Part shown: positions 28,201-35,823 of the stretch, piece by piece | Layout of the letters: each line of letters opens with the position of its first letter | How positions within the stretch are numbered: position 1 is the stretch's first letter | DNA from: Peteryoungia ipomoeae | Lineage (GTDB): Bacteria; Pseudomonadota; Alphaproteobacteria; Rhizobiales; Rhizobiaceae | Direction: 5' to 3' | Length of the DNA: 64,000 bases | Assembly (NCBI RefSeq): GCF_004912165.1 | Contig: NZ_STGV01000004.1 | Coordinates: forward strand, 62,001 to 126,000 | The notes under the pieces: model-generated | Database searches by the model: none | What the model was told of the DNA's origin: nothing | The model's input: the letters and a program-made list of their open reading frames with translations, nothing else | Program-made: the position numbers and the translations under genes

Positions 28201-29992
28201 GAACCACCGTGCCGCGATCCACGCCGGTTGCGGACTTGACGCCAATATCGAATGTCCGCTCGCTGATGACGCTGAAACCCAGGTTTTCGAGCAGCGGCAC
28301 GCGGCGCGAGAGCGGCAGATGGTCGGCGGCGTGGTAGATCTTCAGGAACAGTGCATTGCCACTGCCGTCGTTTTGCTGACGAAAGGCGATGGAAAGCGGT
28401 GCGCCGGAGAGGCAGGCCTCGATGTGATGCAGCTCGGCCACGGCTTCATCGGCGGAATAGGCTTCCTCGAAGGCCTGGCTCACCTGAAGACTGACGCTGC
28501 CGTTGCCTGCGAGCGCCAAGAAGCGATCGCTCCACCGTGCGGTGATGCGCCGGACTGCCTCTTCCAGTGTCTCTTGCGGGATCTCCGGCGTCGATCCACC
28601 GCGGCGGCCTATAATGATGTGCACGCGCGCGACCCCGCCTTCTGGGAACGCCGGATAATAAGCCGAGACATGCCCGTCATAGACTGACTGGAAATAGGTG
28701 CCGATGCGCTCGCGAACCGAGGAATTGTAGTCCTCGCGCGGAACATAGACGATCAGCGACACGAACCTGTCGAACCGGTCGATGCGTGGCAGGACGCGAA
28801 CACGCGGGCGCTCGGCCAGATCGTTGATCTGTTCGGCAAAGCGCGCCAGCATGTCCGTGGTGATCTGGAAAAGATCATCGCGCGGATAGTTCTCCAGCGT
28901 GTTCTGCAGCGTTCTGCCGGAATGGCTTCGCGGGTCGAAATCGAAATAGGAAACGACCTTCTCGACCTTGGCGCGCAGCAGCGGGATCTGGTTGACCGAG
29001 CGGGTGTAAGCCGTGGAGGTGAAAAGGCCGACGATGCGCAGTTCGCCAACCACCTTGCCATCAGGCCCGAAGCGCTTGATGCCGACATAGTCCATATAGG
29101 CGCGCCGGTGCACGACCGATTTCACGTTTGCCTTGGTCACAATCAAGAAATCCGGGCCCTGCAGGAAGGCGAGGATTTCCGGTGTTGTCGTGACCTGGCT
29201 TTGTCCCTGGCGCAGCACCAGAACATTCGGATCCGACAGAATGCCGAGACCGCTGCCCTTGTCGCGCTCGACCGTCGCGTTCTCGCCGTCGCCGGTGTAA
29301 TTGTATTCCCGCATGCCGAGGAAGGTGAAATTGTTGTTGCGCAGCCATTCGAGGAACGCAATCGCTTCGTCGCGGTCTGCTTCGAGGCGGCCAGCAGAGA
29401 GCTGGCGCAGTTCCGAAAGCGCCGTTTCCAAGAGGGAAAGCATGGGCTTCCAGTCACGTGAAGTTACCTTCACCTGACCGAGCACGTGTAGCAGCCGTTC
29501 CTTCACATTGGCGGCCTGTTCTTCCGTCAGAGGTGCCAGATGCAGCTGAATATAGCTGACCTTGATGGCGCCCTCCGGGTCGGAGTCCGGGTTCGCCAGC
29601 AAGACTTCACCCTGGGGCAGTATCGCCAGGATCGGGTGGATCGCCATGTAGATGTCGCGATAGAGGCTCGTTACCTCGCCCATGACGCTGTCGTAGAGGA
29701 AGGACTTGTTGTAGTCGACGATGGAGAGGACGCTGACGGAAACATCGTCCGGTGCAACGCCTTCGACGGTCGAAATGGCCACATGCGGAGATTGCCGGTC
29801 CCAGGCCGCGATGTCTTGGGCAGCCCGCATCGATGCCTTTGCAAGGCCTTCGGCCGAGTAACGTCCGAGGTCGTCATTGCTCGCTCGCCCGAAGATAAGC
29901 GAGGGATTGATCGTATTCCCGGCCTGCTTGGATGTCATCTCGTCGGCGGATCGAAGCAGTGCGTCTCGGTCACTGATAGCCTTCGTGTCCAT
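25202..29992 (-). CDS. gdhB: NAD-specific glutamate dehydrogenase, large (about 180 kDa) type
   Basis: Oxidatively deaminates glutamate to 2-oxoglutarate and ammonia with NAD. The 1596 residues fit the L_180 class. Regulatory ACT-like N-terminal domains occupy roughly the first 700 residues. The catalytic core has FGKVARGGLRWSDR, VPVGAKGGFYPK (catalytic lysine) and GVGDMSGDVFGNGML, followed by a long helical C-terminus. I use ATG 29992 (MDTKAISDRD), preceded by AGGGAG; the frame remains open 31 codons upstream. It is divergent from pdxY across a palindrome-rich 185-bp region, and a transporter follows 39 bp downstream. Confidence 0.94.
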   Translation of the reverse strand: MDTKAISDRDALLRSADEMTSKQAGNTINPSLIFGRASNDDLGRYSAEGLAKASMRAAQDIAAWDRQSPHVAISTVEGVAPDDVSVSVLSIVDYNKSFLYDSVMGEVTSLYRDIYMAIHPILAILPQGEVLLANPDSDPEGAIKVSYIQLHLAPLTEEQAANVKERLLHVLGQVKVTSRDWKPMLSLLETALSELRQLSAGRLEADRDEAIAFLEWLRNNNFTFLGMREYNYTGDGENATVERDKGSGLGILSDPNVLVLRQGQSQVTTTPEILAFLQGPDFLIVTKANVKSVVHRRAYMDYVGIKRFGPDGKVVGELRIVGLFTSTAYTRSVNQIPLLRAKVEKVVSYFDFDPRSHSGRTLQNTLENYPRDDLFQITTDMLARFAEQINDLAERPRVRVLPRIDRFDRFVSLIVYVPREDYNSSVRERIGTYFQSVYDGHVSAYYPAFPEGGVARVHIIIGRRGGSTPEIPQETLEEAVRRITARWSDRFLALAGNGSVSLQVSQAFEEAYSADEAVAELHHIEACLSGAPLSIAFRQQNDGSGNALFLKIYHAADHLPLSRRVPLLENLGFSVISERTFDIGVKSATGVDRGTVVLHDMELEVAGDTAFDAGRQGAAIEETFIAAFVGSVDNDSFNRLVLRAGVSAREASVLRAYAAYLRQAGSVYSPEYISETLSKHPAIAADLVRLFKASFDPALNARKRDAELSACREALETELGKVPILDEDRILRRLINTIDATLRTNFFQKGYRESERPMLAFKFDPHKLEGLPEPRPFREIFVYGVEVEGVHLRFGKVARGGLRWSDRAQDYRTEVLGLVKAQQVKNAVIVPVGAKGGFYPKLLPAPSNREAWLAAGTEAYKTYIRTLLSITDNIVGGEVVPPADTLRPDGDDPYFVVAADKGTATFSDTANGLAQAAGFWLDDAFASGGSAGYDHKKMGITARGAWETVKRHFREMEIDIQTTPFTVAGVGDMSGDVFGNGMLLSRAIKLVAAFDHRDIFIDPNPVPEASFVERQRMFNLPRSSWQDYDRTQLSPGGMIISRQEKSVTLTPEAAAAIGLDNLVATPFDIMTAILKAPVDLLWFGGIGTYIKGPSETDAEVGDRANDPIRVNATDVRAKVIGEGANLGTTQKGRIAYGLNGGRCNSDAIDNSAGVNSSDLEVNIKIALTPAMQEGRLPREKRNVLLAEMTDQVAELVLRNNYLQSLAISLTEAKGAGNREELSRLMDYLEGLGRLNRKVETLPDATAVAERYVSGKGLSRPEIGVLLSYAKIVLFDQLVESDLPDDPYCETILSTYFPEGMRQRFAGDIAGHRLRREIIATVLANHAINRGGPSFVVSVCDATGATPAEVVKAALVTRDSLGLVGLWDRIDALDAKIPGQTQNRLYAVISKVYAATARLLIDTGFISGPVETIVSQLQQAFAQARTEFQSALPDALRQHFGTEIAEFVDAGAPSDLASDVIELQAMQLLPEVLQIARRTGATFTAAMESFFAVTETFRIGRLIDNAGRLQPADHYDSLALSRSLDRIGQARRQIVCEALGDGQSAENAIETWLAKDSTRAERISREIAAIVDSGEPSISKLAVAAGLLGDLAHEHSR

Positions 29993-30080
29993 GCATGTCT
30001 CCCTAGGGCTGATTTTTCGGCTATGTTCATCAAAATGTTTTGCCGAAGTGTGTATGGACCCAATGTAGGGCGAAATCCGC

Positions 30081-30092
30081 ATCAAATTTGAT
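30081..30092. promoter_or_regulatory. 12-bp palindrome in the gdhB/pdxY divergent region
   Basis: ATCAAATTTGAT is a perfect 12-bp palindrome, immediately followed by another ATCAA. Related ATCAAAA (30029) and TTTGAT (30138-30143) motifs flank it. It lies 89 bp before gdhB and 86 bp before pdxY. The pattern suits a regulator that binds several AT-rich half-sites (for example the Lrp/AsnC type), but the regulator is not identified. Confidence 0.45.
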
Positions 30093-30115
30093 CAATCGGC
30101 ACGAAAATTTGGAAG

Positions 30116-30139
30116 AATTGCACCCGACAGAGTGCAATT
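30116..30139. promoter_or_regulatory. Inverted repeat upstream of pdxY
   Basis: AATTGCAC and GTGCAATT are perfect 8-bp arms separated by 8 bases. The repeat ends 38 bp before the pdxY start codon, so it could be an operator overlapping the promoter or a hairpin in the pdxY leader. Confidence 0.5.
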
Positions 30140-30177
30140 TGATGCAATCATCGCCCAAGAACTGGGAAAAGTCGAAT

Positions 30178-31071
30178 ATGAGTGAAAGTCGATCGGACGC
30201 CGTCATCGTAGTTTCCAGCCAGGTCATGCGTGGCTCCGTGGGCAATCGCGCGGCCGTGTTTGCGCTTGAGACGCTTGGACATCGGGTCTGGTCCGTGCCG
30301 ACGGTCGTCATGCCCTGGCATCCGGGCCATGGGCCGTCAACACGGCTCGTCTTCGATGATGGAGATTTCGCCCGCGCCATGGAGGACCTGTCCCGGGCAC
30401 CATGGCTTGGTGAGGTCCGCGCCGTTCTCACCGGCTATTTTGGCTCGAAGGGTCAGCCGGAAGCCGTTGCCGCACTCATCGGTGCCGTCAAGCGCGCCAA
30501 TCCGGATGCGCTCTATCTCTGCGATCCTGTCTTGGGCGATCAGGGTGGCCTCTATATACCTGAGCCAACGGCAATAGCGATCCGCGATCATCTTCTTCCT
30601 ATCGCCGATATCGCGACCCCGAACCGGTTTGAACTTGAATGGCTGACGGGACAGACCCTGTCCGACACCCTGGGCACGATCGATGCGGCACGCCGGCTGG
30701 AGATCGACCGCGTGGTGGTCACGTCAGCGCATTCGATGATGGCGGGCGGTCTGGGGAACCTGCTGGTTCAGGCAAAGCGCTGCCTTTTGGCGGAGCACCG
30801 GAAGCTCGACCATCCGCCGAGCGGAACGGGTGATCTTTTCGCCGCTGTCTATCTCGCCCGGCTGTTGGCCGGCGACGCCGACGAACGGGCGCTGGAGAAG
30901 GCCACGGCCAGCATTTTCGAGGTCATTTCGCGCTCGGCGAGGGATGGCGCCGGGGAGTTGGAGCTGGCGCGCGAAGCCGCCAGTCTTCACAGGCCGATGG
31001 CCACGGTTCAGGTCCGCAATCTGTTGCAACCCCGCAAGGCGGTGACGAGATCGCACCGACAATTGAGGTAG
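30178..31071 (+). CDS. pdxY: Pyridoxal kinase
   Basis: Phosphorylates pyridoxal to pyridoxal phosphate in the B6 salvage pathway. The 297-residue ribokinase-fold protein shows SSQVMRGSVGNRAAVFALETLG (about 11-32), the substrate-cap region with VVMPWHPGHG, YLCDPVLGDQGGLY, ATPNRFELEWLTG, and the anion-hole/catalytic motif GTGDLFAA with the catalytic aspartate. Length and motifs fit PdxY/PdxK. I chose ATG 30178, 7 bases after GGGAAAAG; the frame is open 46 codons upstream into the regulatory palindromes. Divergent from gdhB. Confidence 0.92.
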   Translation: MSESRSDAVIVVSSQVMRGSVGNRAAVFALETLGHRVWSVPTVVMPWHPGHGPSTRLVFDDGDFARAMEDLSRAPWLGEVRAVLTGYFGSKGQPEAVAALIGAVKRANPDALYLCDPVLGDQGGLYIPEPTAIAIRDHLLPIADIATPNRFELEWLTGQTLSDTLGTIDAARRLEIDRVVVTSAHSMMAGGLGNLLVQAKRCLLAEHRKLDHPPSGTGDLFAAVYLARLLAGDADERALEKATASIFEVISRSARDGAGELELAREAASLHRPMATVQVRNLLQPRKAVTRSHRQLR

Positions 31072-31109
31072 CGGTTGCCTTGATGCCTATCCCGCGCTAA
31101 GGCGAAAGC

Positions 31110-31757
31110 ATGAACACGTTTCCCGAAGCCCTCCTCACCGGTTATCGCGATTTCATGAGTGGTCGGTACGTCGATCAGCGGGACCGCTATCGACAGCTTG
31201 CCGAACAGGGACAGAAGCCACACACGCTTGTGGTTGCCTGCTGCGATTCCCGCGCAGCTCCCGAAATGATCTTCGATGCCGGCCCTGGCGAATTGTTCGT
31301 CGTCCGCAACGTCGCCAATATGGTGCCGCCTTACGAGCCGGATGGTCAGTATCACTCGACATCGGCCGCCCTTGAATTTGCGGTCCAGGCGTTGCGTGTC
31401 AAGGACATCATCGTCATGGGGCATGGCCGCTGCGGTGGTATCACGGCAGCGCTTGATCCAAACGCCGAGCCACTCTCACCCGGCGATTTCATCGGCAAGT
31501 GGATGAACCTGGTTAAACCTGCCGCTGAGCAGATCCAGGGCAATTCCGAAATGACCTCGGGCGAGCGTCAGACGGCGCTGGAGCGGATTTCGATCCGGAA
31601 CTCCATCGCCAATCTGCGGACATTCCCATACGTCAAGGCGTTGGAAGAGGCCCAGAAGCTGCGCATCCACGGTGCATGGTTCGATATCAGCAATGGCGAA
31701 TTGTGGCTGATGGATCCGAAGTCCCAGGATTTTCTCCGTATGGATCCTGCTGCGTGA
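31110..31757 (+). CDS. Beta-class carbonic anhydrase
   Basis: Zinc enzyme interconverting CO2 and bicarbonate. 215 residues. The zinc-ligand motifs are complete: C45-D46-S47-R48, and H105 with C108 in GHGRCGG. SSAALEFAVQ-like and VRNVANMVPP segments match the beta family. It starts 38 bp after pdxY on the same strand, so the two may be cotranscribed, although no functional link is obvious. AAGG precedes ATG 31110. Confidence 0.94.
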   Translation: MNTFPEALLTGYRDFMSGRYVDQRDRYRQLAEQGQKPHTLVVACCDSRAAPEMIFDAGPGELFVVRNVANMVPPYEPDGQYHSTSAALEFAVQALRVKDIIVMGHGRCGGITAALDPNAEPLSPGDFIGKWMNLVKPAAEQIQGNSEMTSGERQTALERISIRNSIANLRTFPYVKALEEAQKLRIHGAWFDISNGELWLMDPKSQDFLRMDPAA

Positions 31758-31840
31758 GCTTCCGCGGAAGCAGATAATCACAGTGCGTGGCCGCCCACGT
31801 TTCCGTGGGAGGCTTCGTCATAGCTGAGTTCAAATCATGC

Positions 31841-33658
31841 TCAGAGTGTTTTGAGATACTCAAGTAGCGCAGTCTTGTCTTCTGCTGAAAGATCCGTCCC
31901 GAACTCATGGCCACAACGGCTGTTGCCGGAATTGCGCTCCGTGCAATCCGTTGTCACCGTGATGGAGTGAAGTCCGCTCTGAGTGGCTGCCAATCCCACC
32001 ATGACTGGGTCGTAGTCCGCGCCACTTTCAAATTTCTCTGGCCTCTGATCGACCGCTTTGAGAAGATCCGACAGCGTCGGCACAGACCCGTTGTGAAGGT
32101 AGGGCGCCGTCGCCCAGATGCCGTAGAGCACACGGGATTCATACTTGAACTGAGTGGTGGGAGAGTTTGCCGATTCCGGGACCTTTGATGTCGATTCTGC
32201 TGGCGGCACAGCGGATCGTTGCGCATCAGCAAGGCCTAGTCCCTGCGATCGCGGAAAGGCATTCCGAAGTTCTCTCAGGTCTTTGGGGAGATAAAGCTCA
32301 GGCAGAAGTGCACTGAGATCCTTGTCGAGGGCGACTTCAACAGCGTCGGTCTGTTTCAGCCGCAGATCGAAAATCCAGGGAGCGTAGTGTTGCAGAATGC
32401 TGCCTTCTACAGCCACGGTCAAAATGTCGATCGCCGGAGATGTCTCAGCAAGCCGTTCGCTGAGAAATGGTATGCGGGCGCCGGTCATGACGCCGGGATG
32501 CGCCACCCAGCTGAGCACATCATATTGGTGGCTGTCAGTCCCTGTATCCACCAGGGGCGTAGCCCAGGTCTTGTTTCCGAGAGATGGGGTGCCTGGGCGT
32601 TGACCGTGACAGTCCTCGCAGCTCCCCCATGGGCCGGGAGCCTTGAAGACGGCTTCCCCCTTTTGGGCCAGCGCCTTGTCGATAGGGAAGGGATAGGCAG
32701 GGGGCCCAAGTTTCTTGATCAGGCCTTCCAATGTCGACAATCCCGAGAAATTGACCGAATTGCCCTTGAGGTAATCGATACCCAACAAGGACCAGGAATC
32801 CTTGACCGGCGTAAACTCACCGAAAACACCGTAGACTTCCCCGACATTGCGGGCGAGGCCGAGGATGTCGCTTCCATTTGCGGCAAAGCCCGGCCACTGG
32901 GTCCGATCCTGGACTGCGGCATTCCAGAGAAACGGATAGCGGACAGGCGCATCGGCTGACTGAATGTTTGCCTCGATGATCCGATCCGAAGTTTCGCCCA
33001 GGTCGAGACCCGTCAGTCGATTGAAGATCATCCCAACGGCATCAAGTCGCCCAACGCCCCACGGTTCACTCGGTACGCCGCGGCTGACGATCGCGTGGAA
33101 CCGTTTGCTCCACAAATCGAACTCCAGTTTCAACAGGTCGCGGCTGGATGGGTCCTCGTAGTCAGGGCCCAGTACAATCTTGGCAAAACTGTCGAAGGCG
33201 GCGGGGTCATTGGCAAGTTTCTGGGTGGCTTCATCGAGATCGACCAGCAGGCGATGGAAATCAACAAGGGCGGGTCCGCCATCCACGCGGTATTTCGTCC
33301 CGGATACCCGGATTTCGCGCGTGTGGCAGGCGGCACAGGTCACCCCGACCTGTTCGCGACCGGCAGGGCCAGTGCTGGTGAAACCGACCGGTAGACCCTG
33401 ATTGGGGCCGGTCATCGGCAGGTAGCCATATCGGCTGAGCGACTGACTGAGGAACGGCGAGCCGTCTGGCAGGGTCAGCGCCTTCAGCCAGGAGAGCGGC
33501 ATCAGGCGAGAACCCTGATCCTGGGTATAGTACATCGCCCTGTCCATGGCCGACCAGTTCTTCCCTTGATCCGTATAGACGAGAGGTTCTGAAGCGCCAG
33601 CGGTGAGCGGGAAAAGAAGACAGATTGCGGCAGTTTGGCTGATCGTTGCGCGAAGCAT
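31841..33658 (-). CDS. Exported diheme c-type cytochrome, peroxidase-like (MauG/RoxA relative)
   Basis: Periplasmic cytochrome of 605 residues. A signal peptide (about 1-22, ending TAGAS) is followed by two heme c attachment motifs, CAACH at 108-112 and CEDCH at 347-351, one in each half as in bacterial diheme peroxidases. It is roughly twice the length of classical CcpA (about 330), which points to the RoxA-like/large di-heme peroxidase group. The electron donor and substrate are unknown. GGGGGAG lies before ATG 33658, and a strong inverted repeat is just upstream. It has no partner genes on its strand. Maturation would need the Ccm system, part of which lies at 53-56 kb. Confidence 0.8.
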   Translation of the reverse strand: MLRATISQTAAICLLFPLTAGASEPLVYTDQGKNWSAMDRAMYYTQDQGSRLMPLSWLKALTLPDGSPFLSQSLSRYGYLPMTGPNQGLPVGFTSTGPAGREQVGVTCAACHTREIRVSGTKYRVDGGPALVDFHRLLVDLDEATQKLANDPAAFDSFAKIVLGPDYEDPSSRDLLKLEFDLWSKRFHAIVSRGVPSEPWGVGRLDAVGMIFNRLTGLDLGETSDRIIEANIQSADAPVRYPFLWNAAVQDRTQWPGFAANGSDILGLARNVGEVYGVFGEFTPVKDSWSLLGIDYLKGNSVNFSGLSTLEGLIKKLGPPAYPFPIDKALAQKGEAVFKAPGPWGSCEDCHGQRPGTPSLGNKTWATPLVDTGTDSHQYDVLSWVAHPGVMTGARIPFLSERLAETSPAIDILTVAVEGSILQHYAPWIFDLRLKQTDAVEVALDKDLSALLPELYLPKDLRELRNAFPRSQGLGLADAQRSAVPPAESTSKVPESANSPTTQFKYESRVLYGIWATAPYLHNGSVPTLSDLLKAVDQRPEKFESGADYDPVMVGLAATQSGLHSITVTTDCTERNSGNSRCGHEFGTDLSAEDKTALLEYLKTL

Positions 33659-33674
33659 GGTTGATCTCCCCCAG

Positions 33675-33703
33675 TGCAGCTCATAATGCAGTTTATGAGT
33701 GCA
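33675..33703. promoter_or_regulatory. Strong inverted repeat upstream of the diheme cytochrome
   Basis: CTCATAA and TTATGAG (33680-33686 and 33693-33699) are separated by 6 bases and flanked by TGCA on both outer sides. It lies 17-45 bp before the start codon of the diheme cytochrome, typical for a repressor operator. A role as an mRNA hairpin masking the ribosome site is also possible. Confidence 0.55.
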
Positions 33704-33758
33704 TCAGTTGGAAAAACATGCAACCTGATGAATTTAGGGCTTATTGTTCATCGGCCAG

Positions 33759-33790
33759 AAAAAAGCGGCGGAAGCTTGCGCTCCCACCGC
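33759..33790 (-). terminator. Terminator of the lytic transglycosylase gene
   Basis: On the - strand an 11-bp stem (33780-33790 with 33765-33775, two G-T pairs) has a 4-base GCAA loop and is followed by six T residues. It lies 30 bp after the transglycosylase stop. Confidence 0.85.
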
Positions 33791-33820
33791 CCTCAATCTG
33801 TCAGCTGATATCCAGGAATC

Positions 33821-34639
33821 TCAATTGTCTATTCTGTCGCCGATATAGGCAATCGCCTGCTGGTAGACGCTTGCTGCATTCCAGCCCTGGATGGCGGCGT
33901 AGTTCGGCTCACCCTGCTGATAGCCGGCGCCTGGCTGCCAGCCATGGCCGCGCAAGAAGTTCGCGGTCGATGCAAGAGCGTCGGCGCGCGAACGCACCAT
34001 GTCGATATGGCCATCGCCGTCACCGTCGACGCCGAAGCGAATGACGTTGCGCGGCAGAAACTGTGTCTGGCCGATTTCGCCATGCGCCGCACCCTTCGCC
34101 GCCACGTCGAGATTGCCGTCTTCGACAAGCTGAAGGGCTGCGAAGAACTGGTCGGTGAAGAAGTCGCTGCGGCGGCAGTCGAAAGCGAGCGTGGCGACGG
34201 CCGACAGCGTGTGTTCCTTGCCAAGGAAAGAGCCGAAGCCCGTCTCCATGCCCCAGATGGCGATCAGAGGTCCGGCGGGAACGCCGTATTTCTGCTCGAG
34301 CTTGGCGAACAGTGCCGCGTTGTTCTTCTTCATGGTCTTGCCGCGGCTGATGATCACCTGACCACCACGCTTCTCCATGAATTGGTCAAAGCTCAGCTTG
34401 AAGCTTTTCTGGCCGCGGTCTGCCCGAATGGTGCTGTTGCTGTAGCTGATCGCCGGCATGACGCGGTCGAGCGTGCGACCGGAGATCCCCTGGGACGCCG
34501 CCTGCTGGGTGAAGGCCTGCTTCCAGTCATCAAACCCGGCCGAGGTGTTGCTGCATGCGGCGGCCTGTGCAGTGCCAACGGTGGAAAGGACGGCGGTGGT
34601 TGAAAGGAAAGCCGCCGACAGGAAATAGGTCAGTCGCAT
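33821..34639 (-). CDS. Lytic murein transglycosylase (MltB/SLT_2 family)
   Basis: Cleaves peptidoglycan glycan strands to 1,6-anhydromuropeptides. 272 residues with a Sec signal peptide (about 1-28, ending AQAA) and no lipobox, so probably periplasmic and soluble. The SLT_2 domain starts at FDDWKQAF (36-43); the catalytic glutamate is E132 in IWGMETGFGSFLG. The FLPRNVIRFGVDGDGDGHID segment matches the family. The C-terminal peptidoglycan-binding domain seen in longer members is absent. AGAGG precedes ATG 34639. Monocistronic, with a clear terminator. Confidence 0.92.
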   Translation of the reverse strand: MRLTYFLSAAFLSTTAVLSTVGTAQAAACSNTSAGFDDWKQAFTQQAASQGISGRTLDRVMPAISYSNSTIRADRGQKSFKLSFDQFMEKRGGQVIISRGKTMKKNNAALFAKLEQKYGVPAGPLIAIWGMETGFGSFLGKEHTLSAVATLAFDCRRSDFFTDQFFAALQLVEDGNLDVAAKGAAHGEIGQTQFLPRNVIRFGVDGDGDGHIDMVRSRADALASTANFLRGHGWQPGAGYQQGEPNYAAIQGWNAASVYQQAIAYIGDRIDN

Positions 34640-34747
34640 CCATGCCTCTTCGTTATCTTGGGAAGTGCTGCACAATGACAGCGTTTGAAGCCAGTGTCAT
34701 GGGGCAAGAACCTGGCTTTTTCAGGGATTGTTTTCACTTTTGCGGGA

Positions 34748-34782
34748 TTGGCATCCGCATGGCGTGTTCCCGCGGATGCCAA
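34748..34782. terminator. Hairpin downstream of asd
   Basis: TTGGCATCCGC and GCGGATGCCAA are perfect 11-bp arms around a 13-base loop, 10 bp after the asd stop on the - strand. There is no T run on either strand, so it may be an mRNA 3'-end stabiliser or a Rho-assisted end, not an intrinsic terminator. Confidence 0.5.
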
Positions 34783-34791
34783 AAGGTTCAA

Positions 34792-35823
34792 TCAGGCGGC
34801 GGCGCGCGGCTTGATAAGACCGCGATTGACCAGAAGTTCTGCGATCTGGATCGCGTTGAGAGCCGCACCCTTGCGCAGGTTGTCGGAGACGACCCACATG
34901 TTGAGGCCGTTTTCGACGGTCGCGTCTTCGCGGATGCGCGAAATGAAGGTCGCGTCCTCGCCGGCGCATTCGACCGGAGTGATGTAGCCACCGTTTTCGT
35001 GCTTGTCGATCACGAGGCAACCCGGCGCGTCGCGCAGGATGTCACGCGCCTGGTCGGCGGTGATCTCGTTTTCGAACTCGATGTTGACGGATTCCGAGTG
35101 GCCGATGAACACGGGCACGCGCACGGCCGTGCAGGTCACCTTGATCTTCGGATCAAGCATCTTCTTGGTCTCTGCGAGAACCTTCCATTCTTCCTTCGTG
35201 TAGCCATCTTCCATGAAGCTATCGATATGCGGAATGACGTTGAAGGCGATGCGCTTGGTGAACTTCTTGTTTTCGACCGGATCAGCCACGAAGACGGCGC
35301 GGGTCTGGGTGAAGAGCTCGTCCATGCCTTCCTTGCCGGCGCCGGACACCGACTGATAGGTCGAAACGACGACGCGCTTGATCTTTGCGGCATCGTGCAG
35401 CGGCTTCAGGGCAACGACGAGCTGCGCAGTCGAGCAGTTCGGGTTGGCGATGATGTTCTTCTTGTTGAAGCCCGCGATGGCGTCCGGATTAACTTCCGGC
35501 ACGATCAGTGGCACCTCGGCGTCGTAGCGCCAGGCCGACGAGTTATCGATGACAACGCAGCCTTGCGCGCCGATCTTCGGCGACCACTTCTTGGAGGTCT
35601 CGCCGCCGGCGGACATCAGGCAAATGTCGGTGTCGGAGAAATCGTAGTGCTCAAGGTTCTGCACCTTCAGCACCTTGTCGCCAAAGGAAACCTCAGTCCC
35701 CTGGGAGCGGGCCGAGGCCAGAGCGATCACTTCCGAAGCCGGGAAACCGCGTTCGGAAAGGATGTTCAGCATTTCGCGACCGACATTGCCGGTTGCGCCT
35801 GCGACTGCAATCTTGAAACCCAT
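34792..35823 (-). CDS. asd: Aspartate-semialdehyde dehydrogenase
   Basis: NADPH-dependent reduction of aspartyl phosphate to aspartate semialdehyde, the branch point for lysine/diaminopimelate, threonine and methionine. 343 residues, the usual length. The nucleotide loop is GATGNVG (9-15), the catalytic cysteine is C130 in ANPNCSTAQ, and RVPVFIGHSE carries substrate-binding residues. I use ATG 35823 (MGFKIAVAGA) after AGAGAG; the frame is open far upstream without homology. dapF, a later enzyme of the same lysine/peptidoglycan branch, lies at 60-61 kb. It is divergent from the acetyltransferase over a 396-bp gap. Confidence 0.96.
   Translation of the reverse strand: MGFKIAVAGATGNVGREMLNILSERGFPASEVIALASARSQGTEVSFGDKVLKVQNLEHYDFSDTDICLMSAGGETSKKWSPKIGAQGCVVIDNSSAWRYDAEVPLIVPEVNPDAIAGFNKKNIIANPNCSTAQLVVALKPLHDAAKIKRVVVSTYQSVSGAGKEGMDELFTQTRAVFVADPVENKKFTKRIAFNVIPHIDSFMEDGYTKEEWKVLAETKKMLDPKIKVTCTAVRVPVFIGHSESVNIEFENEITADQARDILRDAPGCLVIDKHENGGYITPVECAGEDATFISRIREDATVENGLNMWVVSDNLRKGAALNAIQIAELLVNRGLIKPRAAA

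Noticed and set aside
29450-29467. AGTCACGTGAAGTT inside gdhB as a third parS
   Set aside because: Only the central CACGTG-AA matches; the flanking GTTT and AAAC arms are missing.
31791-31812. Hairpin CCCACG/CGTGGG between the carbonic anhydrase and the diheme cytochrome
   Set aside because: A six-pair stem with a mismatch beyond it and no T run; not enough to call a terminator.
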